Source: Halorussus litoreus (GTDB lineage: Archaea > Halobacteriota > Halobacteria > Halobacteriales > Haladaptataceae). Taken from it: a stretch of DNA of 64,000 nt. Made by a program: the position numbers and the translations under genes. Under the pieces are notes generated by a model, which saw nothing but the letters and a program-made list of their open reading frames with translations, ran no database searches and was not told the DNA's origin. The stretch covers positions 23,839 to 87,838 of the forward strand of contig NZ_QLVG01000032.1 of NCBI RefSeq assembly GCF_003382685.1. The letters are read 5' to 3'. Shown one piece after another: positions 17,601 to 25,832 of this stretch; the stretch's first letter is position 1, and the number at the start of each line of letters is the position of its first letter.

Positions 17601-18219
17601 TCCAGAAACGGATATTGATTCGTTTGAAGTCCACGATTACATCCAGTTTGGCGAAGAGAAGGGTTACAGTGAACGGTCGGGTCCCAGTCGCCGTAGCCCT
17701 TGGTGGAAGCCCCCTTCCAAGGCGGCGAACGGGGCCAGCATTGTTCTGCCACGTACTCACAACGACAACCATCGGGCATTTTACAATCCGGAGAAAGTAA
17801 TCACCGGTCGGTTCTACCGTGTGGATCCAGAAGATAGCGAGTACATATCCCTGATATTAAATTCCACGTTCGGGAGTCTCTTCTTCGAAATCTACGGAGA
17901 TCCACGAGGCCAGGGAGCACTGGATCTCTACACTGGCGATTACGGGAAATTACCGGTAATCGAACCAGACACAGAAGGCGAATCCGTTCCGGACGCTGCC
18001 TTATCGATGCTCGACCGAGAGCCCGAATCAGTGTTCGAGGAGTTAGGAGCGGAAACTCCCGAAGCGGTTGAATTGGCGGGGGTGAAGGAAGACCGCCGGG
18101 AGCTCGATCGGTACGTAATGGCTGACGTGATTGGTCTCTCCGAACAGTCGCAGCTAGATATTTATAAAGGCCTGCTTAGACTTGTTGACGAGCGACTCAG
18201 TAAAGCAGATAGCGTCTGA
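14620..18219 (+). CDS. Large Eco57I-type adenine-specific DNA methyltransferase
   Basis: Encodes 1199 residues. The SAM-binding motif I (DPACGSGAFLVGM) begins at residue 448 and the catalytic N6-adenine motif IV NPPY is at 667-670. An N-terminal region of about 400 residues precedes the methylase and a C-terminal target-recognition-like region follows (about 900-1130). This is the layout of type IIG / BREX PglX / DISARM-type large methylases. No clear nuclease motif was found in the N-terminus. It ends 9 bases before the helicase gene at 18229, so the two form an operon and probably one defence system. Substrate sequence cannot be read from the protein. Confidence 0.88.
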   Translation: MSDTQLDEIRRQLDKELSLEKFEDDARDTEEAATQFFQDLFVQLLNFDMSVSATGQDTWHELPAHRWRDSARANAARLFAEARNFRVVYVELDRLTRTAERNAIQSLTRSDRRGGWAIEGSFLTVFHAPDEETWHLVTPYEEGTDDITTGRPVLRRYTLGEGETHRTIATALQGMDASQGRLAERIDEAFSVKPVTEDFYEDYKSVYDTLSDELRNKGLDIEEADQYAHVTLNRLMFFYYLQKKGWIGDRKDFVHWFLEQYEDSADSEELHEKWLSTLFFDGMNQPAGESIDADLPEPVEEAISGIPYMNGGLFQSTGLDKNDTFLSDAALNTVIRGFLEQYNFTVTEESAYDIDVAVDPAMLGKIYESLIAEEDRGDSGIFYTPRTEVDLMCRFAIYEQLTEEAEISSDAGRKKITDFVFSEPDAWEGGVEETSTLEQYLEGLDIVDPACGSGAFLVGMVQVLSELYRKCDTDLGFEEKRRIINSNIYGVDIKDWAVRVAEFRLWLSLIETSDTVPDEQPVLPNFSFNLQTGDSIIQRVGDRRISVRSLIQSPSDDVQRGLSEVEELKQGYFEGERSDEDAIKRRQTELLKQHISEVIRRKDSGEQQTLTGDVSDSETGRQTQVEIERLTEVKDRLDSSGSEAFFLWELSFSEVMLNGGFDIVIGNPPYIGNEFITDPSIAQERLDQMDDDQREEIQDRYKQQLGEYVEETYGFEPDGQSDYYAHFFFKGLEILDQNGTLSYITSDKWLDRGYGSDLQEVFLTHTDLKSILANRTKRSFEEADITTAITTVEKRDSDARQLGGMPRFISCSEPYSQIVTTENIPSLLYGSHNKEAEYRSETLYLSTQPYARVVSIDAASLWQLGGGQINENGIDSSGKVTPQGSYDGDKWGSMYIRAPDTVFEILETQGDRVQTLENYGVTSYLNTGGAKKFYVVERVEEIGDGLSRIRNREYDEEFVVENQFLKPFLGSPRDTTSLRITTDDPGDVRILSIPPETDIDSFEVHDYIQFGEEKGYSERSGPSRRSPWWKPPSKAANGASIVLPRTHNDNHRAFYNPEKVITGRFYRVDPEDSEYISLILNSTFGSLFFEIYGDPRGQGALDLYTGDYGKLPVIEPDTEGESVPDAALSMLDREPESVFEELGAETPEAVELAGVKEDRRELDRYVMADVIGLSEQSQLDIYKGLLRLVDERLSKADSV

Positions 18220-18228
18220 TAACAAATC

Positions 18229-21200
18229 ATGAGTGATCTCAATATCATAGATAACCGTCGCTATTCACACCTCGATGAGGTGCTAAAGACGGGGCTGGAC
18301 AACGACAGCGTAGATCGAGTTCGAATAGCGGTCGGGTATCTCTACATGAGCGGCCTCAAGCGCCTCCGACCCGAACTCGACGAGTTCCTCGATAACGGTG
18401 GCACGCTTCAGATCCTAATGGGAAATCCAGACCAGCAGGGGCTGGACGAACTTATCGAAGCCCACCAGAACCGACGTCTCACGGAAACGAAATTCCGACA
18501 GGCGAGTAACGTTCAATGGAGTGAACGTCCCGAAATTCGCGCCAATACTGCCGATAACTATTCGCATCAGCTACTCTACGAGGACCCGACGGCGGAGAAT
18601 CAAGCGTTCTTCACGAAACTCGTAGACTGGCTGGAGCAGGGCCGCATTGAGCCCAAACTCTACCTAGAAGAGCGATTCCACGCGAAAGCCTACCTCTTCG
18701 AGAAGGACGAGGGTGACATCTTCGAGCCAAAAGACGTCGGCGTCGTCGGGTCATCGAATCTCAGTCTCAGTGGGCTTCACAGTAATACGGAACTCAACGC
18801 CCCGGTATACAACGAGAAGGTCCGACAGCTGAAGGAGTGGTTCGACGACCTATGGGACGACGCCGTCGAGTTCGATGCTGAACTCCTGGACGTGTTTGAG
18901 GACTCGTGGGTAGCGAATAACCCAGGCCATGTGACCAGCGAAGGCGACACTCCCGCAATTCCCGGTGATGAACTCCCGGACGATACCACCGAAACCCTTC
19001 AGGAGGTCAGCAGTGGGACTGGCCTACCGGCACCGTACATCGTGTACGTCAAAATCCTGTACGAGCTCTATAAGGAGACGTTGGAAACCGCCGAAGATTA
19101 CCTCCAGTCGTTCGACGTCTACGAAGATCTCTACGACTTCCAGCAGTGGGCCGTGAACCGTGGCATCCGCATCGTCAACAAGTACGACGGCGTGGTCGTC
19201 TCCGACGTCGTCGGGATGGGGAAGACGTTCGTCGGGCTCGGTCTCCTCGAACACTTCCATGCCCGCAATCGATTGCGTGGTGAGAAGGGGAAGATGCTGA
19301 TTATCTCCCCAAAGCATCTCCAGCCGATGTGGGAACGGATGGTCAACCGGCGCTACAACTTCAACGCCGAGGTCATCAGTCTCGGGCATGTCTCGAAAGA
19401 GGACTACCAAGAGGTCCTCTTGGAGGAACACGACGATACGACAGTCTGCCTTATCGACGAGGCCCATCACTTCCGAAACGACGACACAAACCGGTACGAT
19501 AACCTCCAATCCTTCCTGCCGACGGTCAACCAGACCATCCTGCTGACTGCGACGCCGTATACGAAGAGCGCGTTCGACGTCTACAATCAGATTAAACTCT
19601 TCCACATTGAGGATATCACACCGATTCCGATTACGCCGCCGAACCTCCAGGAGTTCACGAAGCTGGCGGAGAATGGTGAGAAGGACCTGTCGAACCTGCT
19701 CAGCCACGTGATGGTTCGTCGGACTCGCCAGGACATCATCGACCAATACGGTGAAGAAGACGATGATGGACGAGAGTATCTTCAGATGGATGGCGAACGT
19801 CGATACCTCCCAGATCGCCACCTCCAGACGGTTAACTACAATCTGCACGACACCTATTCAACCGGTGATGGAGTCAGCAATTCGCTCTATGTCCCCATTG
19901 TGGATACTCTCGAGGAGCTCACGTTCGCGCGGTATTCGCTTGGCCAAGAGGACTATCTGAAGAACGAGTTCGCTCATCGCGATCCGTATCAAAATCTCTC
20001 GTCGATGGGGCGGAGCATTCGTGGACTAATGAAGTCCAACCTACTGAAGCGATTAGAGAGCAGCGTCCACGCGTTCTATACCTCGCTGAACCGAATGCTC
20101 CAAAGTTATCGGATATTCCGTGATCTCCTAGACGAGGGAACAGTAGCGGTCGGTAGCGATGTCTCGGAGCTAATCAACAGTGGCGAGCAGATCGATTATA
20201 TACTCGAAGAAATCGACCAAATGGTAGAGGATGAGGAATATGCAGAGTACGAAACTAATGCATTTCATCTCGACGATTTAAAGCGCGATCTCGAAGCCGA
20301 CATTCAGCTCCTCTCCGATCTCCAGTCGACACTCGAACCCTTCCACGAAGAGATCAAGCACGATTTCTCGATGGACGACAAAGCAGAGCAACTACGGCAG
20401 CTGCTCACCGAACTTCGCTTCGGATCACACGAAATCCTGGAACGCGGTGACAATGCCGAGAAACTCATTGTATTTACACAGTTCACTGATACCGTAGAGT
20501 ATCTGGAATCTGCATTCGAACAGTTTCAGGATAACGGACAGCTCCCTGGCGATGTGCGATTTGCGAGTGCGAGCGGCGATTCCTCGAACGTCGAAGACAC
20601 CATACAACGGTTCGCACCTGAGGCGAACGATGCTCGGGACAGCGTGGACCCAGGTGATGAGATCGATATCCTGTTCGCAACAGACGTCGCCGGCGAGGGT
20701 GTGAACCTTCAGGATGCCAATCTCGTCATCAACTACGATCTACACTGGAACCCGCTTCGTCTTATACAACGTATCGGTCGCGTTGATCGCCTTGGGAGCG
20801 GCCACGATCATATCTATGCGCTGAATTTCCTCCCCGAAACCGAACTCGAGGAGGAATTAGGGATTGTCGAACGAGTCGAGGGTCGTGTCCAAGAGATCGG
20901 CCGTGTCCTTGGGGAAGATGGGGCGATTCTGAGTCCGGAGGACAATATCAACCGGTCGTACATGGAAGATATCTATGCCGAGGAAGACATCGAGAAGGTC
21001 GAAGATGACGTGGACGAGATCATTGGCAGCGACGACCTGATTGGTCCAGCATCCAATCTCCAGGATCTTAAACGAAAGCACCCGGACTTGCTGACCTGGC
21101 TCGAAGACCGCGACGGCATCAGGAGTGCGATGGAGTGGAATCGAGACTACGATGGCGTTGTCATCGTATATCGGCAGGGTGAGTATACGACGCCGTACTT

Positions 21201-21729
21201 GGTGGCTTTCCCATCTGAGGGTGGAAAGTCCCTCGAATCAGAGGAGAAGGATGCTGTCGTTGAGACAGTTGTTTGTCCCGTTGACGAACCGGTTGCCGAC
21301 GTAGATGCCGAGACCTTTGACGAACGGTACGAGCAAGCTGTCCAGGTCGCTCGAACGGAGTTCGGCGAAGACATGGGTGAACGACGTCGTTTCCAACAGG
21401 AGGCACAACGAGGAGCGAGTGTCGACCGTGAGTACGTCATTGAAGAGCTCGGGGAAATCTCGGCATCGGTCGAGAATCCTGATCAGCAGCGGACTCTCGC
21501 ACGGTATCAGGATATAGTGGAGACTGTTTCAGCCGACCAGATTCTCGATGAATTTGGTACGCTTCGTGATGAAGGGGTCACTGGCGATGAACTCGTAGAT
21601 GCAGTTGTAGAGATCATGTCCCGGTACAACCTCGAGGAGCGATATGAAGAGCGACAACAGTGGGCCGAAGAACAAGAGGAACCACCACACGTCGTGGCGG
21701 GGATGTATCTCAAGGGAAGCGCTGACTAA
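18229..21729 (+). CDS. Phospholipase D domain-SNF2 helicase fusion
   Basis: Encodes 1166 residues. The N-terminal 200 residues form a PLD-like domain with one HKD-type motif (H151, K153, then GSSNLS from 174). Superfamily 2 helicase motifs follow: Walker A around K332 (GMGKTF), DEAH at 410-413, TATPY near 435, and motif VI QRIGRVDR at 847-854. The C-terminal 250 residues are helical and acidic. PLD domains of this kind can be nucleases; the SNF2 part would be a DNA translocase. With the methylase upstream it resembles a DISARM-like or restriction-like module in which separate PLD and helicase subunits are fused. Confidence 0.88.
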   Translation: MSDLNIIDNRRYSHLDEVLKTGLDNDSVDRVRIAVGYLYMSGLKRLRPELDEFLDNGGTLQILMGNPDQQGLDELIEAHQNRRLTETKFRQASNVQWSERPEIRANTADNYSHQLLYEDPTAENQAFFTKLVDWLEQGRIEPKLYLEERFHAKAYLFEKDEGDIFEPKDVGVVGSSNLSLSGLHSNTELNAPVYNEKVRQLKEWFDDLWDDAVEFDAELLDVFEDSWVANNPGHVTSEGDTPAIPGDELPDDTTETLQEVSSGTGLPAPYIVYVKILYELYKETLETAEDYLQSFDVYEDLYDFQQWAVNRGIRIVNKYDGVVVSDVVGMGKTFVGLGLLEHFHARNRLRGEKGKMLIISPKHLQPMWERMVNRRYNFNAEVISLGHVSKEDYQEVLLEEHDDTTVCLIDEAHHFRNDDTNRYDNLQSFLPTVNQTILLTATPYTKSAFDVYNQIKLFHIEDITPIPITPPNLQEFTKLAENGEKDLSNLLSHVMVRRTRQDIIDQYGEEDDDGREYLQMDGERRYLPDRHLQTVNYNLHDTYSTGDGVSNSLYVPIVDTLEELTFARYSLGQEDYLKNEFAHRDPYQNLSSMGRSIRGLMKSNLLKRLESSVHAFYTSLNRMLQSYRIFRDLLDEGTVAVGSDVSELINSGEQIDYILEEIDQMVEDEEYAEYETNAFHLDDLKRDLEADIQLLSDLQSTLEPFHEEIKHDFSMDDKAEQLRQLLTELRFGSHEILERGDNAEKLIVFTQFTDTVEYLESAFEQFQDNGQLPGDVRFASASGDSSNVEDTIQRFAPEANDARDSVDPGDEIDILFATDVAGEGVNLQDANLVINYDLHWNPLRLIQRIGRVDRLGSGHDHIYALNFLPETELEEELGIVERVEGRVQEIGRVLGEDGAILSPEDNINRSYMEDIYAEEDIEKVEDDVDEIIGSDDLIGPASNLQDLKRKHPDLLTWLEDRDGIRSAMEWNRDYDGVVIVYRQGEYTTPYLVAFPSEGGKSLESEEKDAVVETVVCPVDEPVADVDAETFDERYEQAVQVARTEFGEDMGERRRFQQEAQRGASVDREYVIEELGEISASVENPDQQRTLARYQDIVETVSADQILDEFGTLRDEGVTGDELVDAVVEIMSRYNLEERYEERQQWAEEQEEPPHVVAGMYLKGSAD

Positions 21730-21797
21730 GCAGCTGGCACTGGCTGTTGCGCTACTCTTGCTGAAGTTCAAATAGCAATAGGAGCAAACTCCTAGAT

Positions 21798-22148
21798 GTG
21801 ACCGAACTGAGCCAGCTTCCCACGACAGAATCGGGACACGTAGTGAAACGGCACTCAATGCAGTGGCTGGAAGGATTGACAGAGCGAAGCGAGAAGGAGT
21901 TCAAAGCTGCAGTAGTGCCGAAGCCTGCCGAATTCTCCGGGAGTAAGTACCCAACGGAGATCTCGACTGTTCGGATTACAGGGGGACCAGAATTTATTGA
22001 AGCTGCTGGTAGCCTTCTCAAACCACTGCTTGATTTCGAGAACGATACAACTCGTGTGGAGATCAATCTTCAGCAGACAGAAGATCGGGACACTGGAAAT
22101 TTGACCGATAACTACGCACTCTATATCTCGATAGCAGAGCGTGGATAG
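21798..22148 (+). CDS. Hypothetical protein, GTG start
   Basis: Encodes 116 residues from a GTG at 21798. The overlapping ATG at 21796 is out of frame and hits a stop at once. The product has alternating beta-strand-like segments (EISTVRITGG, then TRVEINLQQTED and NYALYISIAE) and no membrane helix. It lies 68 bases after the helicase in the same direction and may be its last operon member. No family recognised. Confidence 0.5.
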   Translation: MTELSQLPTTESGHVVKRHSMQWLEGLTERSEKEFKAAVVPKPAEFSGSKYPTEISTVRITGGPEFIEAAGSLLKPLLDFENDTTRVEINLQQTEDRDTGNLTDNYALYISIAERG

Positions 22149-22195
22149 GCGTATTCAGCTGGTTTAAACCATAATAGCCGAAATACAAGGACGTC

Positions 22196-22420
22196 ATGGA
22201 GAATATCGAGAAAGAGGATTGCGTCCGAATAGATATTCCCGATGAGACAGATCCTGATCATGGACATCACGGAAAACATGGCACAGTGGTTGACGTGCTC
22301 ACTGATGATGCAGGACGTGAAACAGGAGACCCACGAGATTCACATCTCTACCGGGTGCGCTTAGAATCTGGAGAAATACTTGACATTCGGTGGCGTGACA
22401 TTCGGCCACCGATTCAGTAA
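22196..22420 (+). CDS. Small SH3/KOW-like hypothetical protein
   Basis: Encodes 74 residues. The sequence begins with VRIDIPDETDPDHGHHGKHG, then VVDVL, and ends with beta strands around LYRVRLESGEILDIRWRDI. This fits a small SH3-like barrel protein common in haloarchaeal genomes, with a G-rich turn as in KOW motifs. Role unknown; nucleic-acid binding is possible. It sits between the defence genes and the BRCT protein. Confidence 0.65.
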   Translation: MENIEKEDCVRIDIPDETDPDHGHHGKHGTVVDVLTDDAGRETGDPRDSHLYRVRLESGEILDIRWRDIRPPIQ

Positions 22421-22582
22421 CTGGATGTCGTCCTATGGTTGTTCTACAACTTTCACAAACCCCAAAGACGATATTATTTCGCGCACCGAGATTTATCGGT
22501 TCCATACGGTTGCGCTGGACGTCAACCGACATCAACGAGATAAAATTATAAAACCGTGCAAGAAATCTGAGTAGATATATCG

Positions 22583-23383
22583 ATGACGAGCATTGAGGAA
22601 CCAGACAATATTGGTGGTGCTGACATTCATCGTGCGTCTGAACTTGAGGGATGCAAGGTCGTATTCACCGGTCGACTCTCAGAAGTCACTCGATCTGAAG
22701 TGAAGACCCTTGTTGAAAACCACGGCGGAAAGGTCACGAACAACATCTCTCGTCAGAGCGACGTTCTCGTCGTTGGGGAGAATCCAGGCACTGAGAAAAT
22801 CGAATTCCTCGATGACCACGATATCTCGACTCTCACCGAGGCCGAGTTCTACAGTTTGTTCCCGAGCCGCTTTGACGACGTGGATGGTGTTACAGCCAGT
22901 AAGCCAGCTCAGTCCACGTTACCCGACGATGAACTTGGCACACTTACTATCGAGATCGAACCCCTTGTCCTCCAGGTCGCTAAATTCGAAGCCGAGAACA
23001 AGGGTGAAAAGCTAAACTCGTTAATTGAACGTTCAACCCGAGGGCTTCTCAAACAGGTCATTGACGGAGAACCATTACGTATGGCCGAATTCAACGACAG
23101 GGAATCCCTCGATATATCACTACCGCAGAATCTGCTTGCAATGGTCGAGACGGCAGTCGAAACGACGCCAAGAGTGGAAACAGCAGAGGAGTTCGTCGTC
23201 AGAGCACTCCATTCGGAACTTGGATTCGAAGCTTCAGAGATGCAAGAGCTAACGTTGACACTTCCAGGGAGTATTGTTTCCTCCCTCAACTACCTCTCAG
23301 AGGCGGAGAACGATTGCGATGTGAACGAGCTTGCAGTTCAACTGCTCTATACTGGGCTGCCAGAACGTTTTAAGACCGAATAG
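22583..23383 (+). CDS. BRCT-domain protein
   Basis: Encodes 266 residues. Residues about 13-92 are a BRCT domain of the NAD-dependent ligase type (GCKVVFTGRLSEVTRSEVKT, then HGGKVTNNISRQSDVLVVGE). The rest is helical with two similar segments (LTIEIEPLVLQVAKFEAE near 115 and LDISLPQNLLAMVETAVE near 170) and no known catalytic domain. BRCT domains bind DNA ends or phosphopeptides, so a repair or DNA-sensing role is possible. An AT-rich box about 35-40 bases upstream of the ATG could be its TATA element. It follows the defence island and precedes TBP. Confidence 0.8.
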   Translation: MTSIEEPDNIGGADIHRASELEGCKVVFTGRLSEVTRSEVKTLVENHGGKVTNNISRQSDVLVVGENPGTEKIEFLDDHDISTLTEAEFYSLFPSRFDDVDGVTASKPAQSTLPDDELGTLTIEIEPLVLQVAKFEAENKGEKLNSLIERSTRGLLKQVIDGEPLRMAEFNDRESLDISLPQNLLAMVETAVETTPRVETAEEFVVRALHSELGFEASEMQELTLTLPGSIVSSLNYLSEAENDCDVNELAVQLLYTGLPERFKTE

Positions 23384-23449
23384 AGTGAACCAACGACTGA
23401 CACATTATATAGGGCGATAGAAGTATTCTCGACCACGAAGGTTTTCACA

Positions 23450-23998
23450 ATGGTACAAGTCGTCAACGTCGTTGCGTCGGGGGCCTTAGACGTCGAACTC
23501 GATCTGGAGGTAGTCGCCCGAGACCTTGTCGATATCGTCAACTACGATCCCGAGCTATACCCTGGCGCCTACTTCCGGTTCGATGACGACGCGCCGCTGA
23601 TAACACTGTACCGCACCGGGAAGTACATCATCACCGGAGCGTCATCGGAAGCCGAGGCTGGAAGATTCCGGAATGAATTCCTCGCCTTGTTGAATCGCCA
23701 CGGGATCGTATCGGATGCTGATGATGCATGGTTCACAGTCCAGAACTACGTGTGTATGGCGAATATGGAGCGATCGTTCAATCTGTCAGCCCTTGCGATC
23801 GGTTTAGGGCTTGAGGTGACAGAATACGAGCCTGAGCAGTTCCCCGGCCTGGTGTACCGACCCCACGACCACGCATGCGTACTACTGGTCTTTGCCACTG
23901 GCAAAGTAGTGATCACTGGCGCTCCAGAGATTGCTGCGGCTGAAGCAGCCTTCTCGGCATTCCGTGAATCAATCGAAGCGCTACTTGCGGACGAGTGA
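23450..23998 (+). CDS. tbp: TATA-binding protein, divergent accessory copy
   Basis: Encodes 182 residues forming the two-repeat TBP saddle: repeat 1 about 4-86, repeat 2 about 95-180. The conserved Asn of each repeat is present (N6, N99). Repeat 2 keeps the DNA-intercalating phenylalanines F131 (QFPGLVY) and F148 (LVFATGK). In repeat 1 both equivalents are tyrosine, Y37 (LYPGAY) and Y54 (LYRTGK). TBP recruits TFB and RNA polymerase to promoters; haloarchaea often carry several. A ttatata box lies about 45 bases before the start. A partner TFB may be one of the two further along (44258, 53871). Confidence 0.93.
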   Translation: MVQVVNVVASGALDVELDLEVVARDLVDIVNYDPELYPGAYFRFDDDAPLITLYRTGKYIITGASSEAEAGRFRNEFLALLNRHGIVSDADDAWFTVQNYVCMANMERSFNLSALAIGLGLEVTEYEPEQFPGLVYRPHDHACVLLVFATGKVVITGAPEIAAAEAAFSAFRESIEALLADE

Positions 23999-24013
23999 TC
24001 CTCTAATTCGCGG

Positions 24014-24060
24014 TTGTGTTAACCAACACAAACGAATTCCAGAGCCGGTTGTTGGTTAAT
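24014..24060. repeat. ttaaccaaca inverted-repeat site, copy 1
   Basis: ttaaccaaca (24019-24028) and its exact complement tgttggttaa (24050-24059) are separated by 21 bases. The left arm is also the centre of its own hairpin (ttgtgtt-aacc-aacacaa, 24014-24031). It begins 15 bases after the TBP stop codon. A second site with the same arms lies at 40031-40088. Confidence 0.6.
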
Positions 24061-24149
24061 CTGACACCACCGTAACTCGGTCCACATTCGAGGAACGACT
24101 CCCAACAAAACTCCCCGGAGGTTAATCAGACGGCGAACGTAAGCCAGCC

Positions 24150-25085
24150 ATGGCAGTACTCATCGGTACTCGTGATGGCGTATTCCGCGCAACGACCATC
24201 CCCGTCGACGACGTCGAACAGGTACTTGATAGCGGCGACGTCCCGAGAGTCCGGACGTTTCCGGAAGTCGACGGCGTGTTCGCCGCCACCAAGACGGGGC
24301 TGTTTCGATCGATGGATGAGGGACAAACGTGGGCGGATCTCGGCGTCCCGCAGGAGGAGGTCTACTCGGTCGTCGCCAGTCCAGATGGTGAGCGGCTCTA
24401 TACGGGCACCCATCCTGCACATCTCTACGTATCGACCGATGGCGGTGAGACGTGGGACGAGCTTGAAGGCTTTCAGGAGCTTCCGTCACGGGACGAGTGG
24501 CATACGCCGCGCCACCGCAATGAAGCCCACGTGCGGAGTCTCAGCGTGCATCCGGAGACGCCTGACCGCGTGATCGCCGGCGTCGAGGTCGGTGGCGTCC
24601 ACATCAGCGAGGACCAGGGCGAGACGTGGACAGAGCGTCGCGACGGCGTCCACGACGACGTCCATCACGTGCTCGTCCTCGGGCCAGACGAGTACGTTGC
24701 CTCGTGTGGCGACGGGTTCTACCGAACGCGTGATGCCGGGCAGTCGTGGACGCGACTCGACACCGACCTCGATCATCGGTACTTCCGCGAGGCGTTCGCG
24801 TTCGACGGCCGCCTCTATGCTGCGGCAGCCCGAAACTCACCAGGGACGTGGAGCGGCGAAAATGGTGCTGACGCGATACTGGTGGAGTCGACGGATTTCG
24901 GCGAGACGATTGAGACCGTCTCTTACTCCGGTGAACCAGCCGAGGTCATCCTCGCGTGGACTGCCGTCGACGGGCGCGTGCTAGCGGGGACGAACGACGG
25001 TCGACTCATCAGCCGCGATGCAGACGGGACGTGGGCTGATGCTGGAATGATACCAGCGGGGATCCGATCGTTGGAAGTCTACTAA
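24150..25085 (+). CDS. BNR/Asp-box beta-propeller protein
   Basis: Encodes 311 residues made of repeated propeller blades. Asp-box-like motifs recur (SMDEGQTWADL near 53, STDGGETWDEL near 95, SEDQGETWTER near 152, TRDAGQSWTRL near 192), as in sialidase-like and YCF48-like proteins. There is no signal peptide, so it is probably cytoplasmic. Haloarchaeal members are usually annotated only as WD40/YVTN/BNR-like repeat proteins; the role is unknown. It stands between TBP and the secretion operon. Confidence 0.8.
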   Translation: MAVLIGTRDGVFRATTIPVDDVEQVLDSGDVPRVRTFPEVDGVFAATKTGLFRSMDEGQTWADLGVPQEEVYSVVASPDGERLYTGTHPAHLYVSTDGGETWDELEGFQELPSRDEWHTPRHRNEAHVRSLSVHPETPDRVIAGVEVGGVHISEDQGETWTERRDGVHDDVHHVLVLGPDEYVASCGDGFYRTRDAGQSWTRLDTDLDHRYFREAFAFDGRLYAAAARNSPGTWSGENGADAILVESTDFGETIETVSYSGEPAEVILAWTAVDGRVLAGTNDGRLISRDADGTWADAGMIPAGIRSLEVY

Positions 25086-25131
25086 ACAGAGCACTTCCTT
25101 GGTGATCCGTGATTTGAACGCGACTACCGTA

Positions 25132-25305
25132 TTACGCGTAGTGATCGAGCAGTGCCCATTCATCACAGTGAGGGCATTTGTGCTTGGTGACGAGTAGACC
25201 CTTCGAGGGAAGATATTCGAAACAGTCCTCACAGGTGTAGTCGCCGCAATTATCGCAGCGATAGCCGTCGAAGATTCCACCACCACAATCACCGCATCTA
25301 TCCAT
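25132..25305 (-). CDS. Small zinc-ribbon protein
   Basis: Encodes 57 residues from the ATG at 25305 (an in-frame ATG at 25317 adds four). Four CxxC pairs are visible (CGDC, CDNC, CEDC, CPHC), enough for two zinc sites, so it is a double zinc-ribbon protein probably involved in nucleic-acid or protein contacts. It is divergent from the secretion operon at 25546, with 240 AT-rich bases between. Family unnamed. Confidence 0.65.
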   Translation of the reverse strand: MDRCGDCGGGIFDGYRCDNCGDYTCEDCFEYLPSKGLLVTKHKCPHCDEWALLDHYA

Positions 25306-25436
25306 TGTATGACGCATTTCTTCTAGAGCGTCTTAACCTCCGGTGTAGAATACCTCCGCTATAGGATTCGGTACCCCGTACATCGTATTTCCGTATTGCT
25401 ATTCCGCTATTCGAGAGAACACAATAGACGATTGTT

Positions 25437-25443
25437 ATATAAG
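25437..25443 (+). promoter_or_regulatory. Candidate TATA box of the secretion operon
   Basis: tatataa in an AT-rich stretch upstream of the 25546-37744 operon. It is 103 bases before the first ATG, so the transcript would have an untranslated leader of about 75 bases unless a closer box is used. Confidence 0.35.
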
Positions 25444-25545
25444 CCTCAATAAATTTATTCACCGAAGTCTTTCTCGTACAGAAAGCATATACAGGGCCAA
25501 TCAACATCACAGATTATCGGTCAATCGCACATAACAAACTGACGA

Positions 25546-25815
25546 ATGTCACGGAACACCGTCAACACCACTGTGTCGATCATGCCCGCCGATGCGTTAT
25601 TCCTCAGCTGGGCAACCGGCATCAACGCATCCGGGCTCTTCCGTGAGGCATTGGCCGAGCAGATGGCTTACCGAGATATCGACCGCGACGAACTCTCGAC
25701 GCTCACCGAGGAGGCGCTCACCGATACTGACCGAGACCTCGATGATCTCCTCGAACAGACCTCCAGCATGGAGGATATGAACGCCCTGCTCGAAGCAGAC
25801 CCTTCCACCGACTAG
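25546..25815 (+). CDS. Small acidic protein, first gene of secretion operon
   Basis: Encodes 89 residues. An N-terminal strand-helix portion (VNTTVSIMPADALFLSW, then INASGLFREALAEQM) resembles a ribbon-helix-helix DNA-binding fold, followed by a strongly acidic C-terminus. As first gene before a pilin-like gene it could be the operon's regulator, but this is inferred from position and size only. It is followed after 17 bases by the next gene. Confidence 0.65.
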   Translation: MSRNTVNTTVSIMPADALFLSWATGINASGLFREALAEQMAYRDIDRDELSTLTEEALTDTDRDLDDLLEQTSSMEDMNALLEADPSTD

Positions 25816-25832
25816 CTCCCCAGAAAACGTCT

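Noticed and set aside
19024..19848. 274-codon minus-strand frame inside the helicase gene
   Set aside because: Antisense to conserved helicase motifs (Walker A, DEAH); a shadow frame of GC-rich codons.
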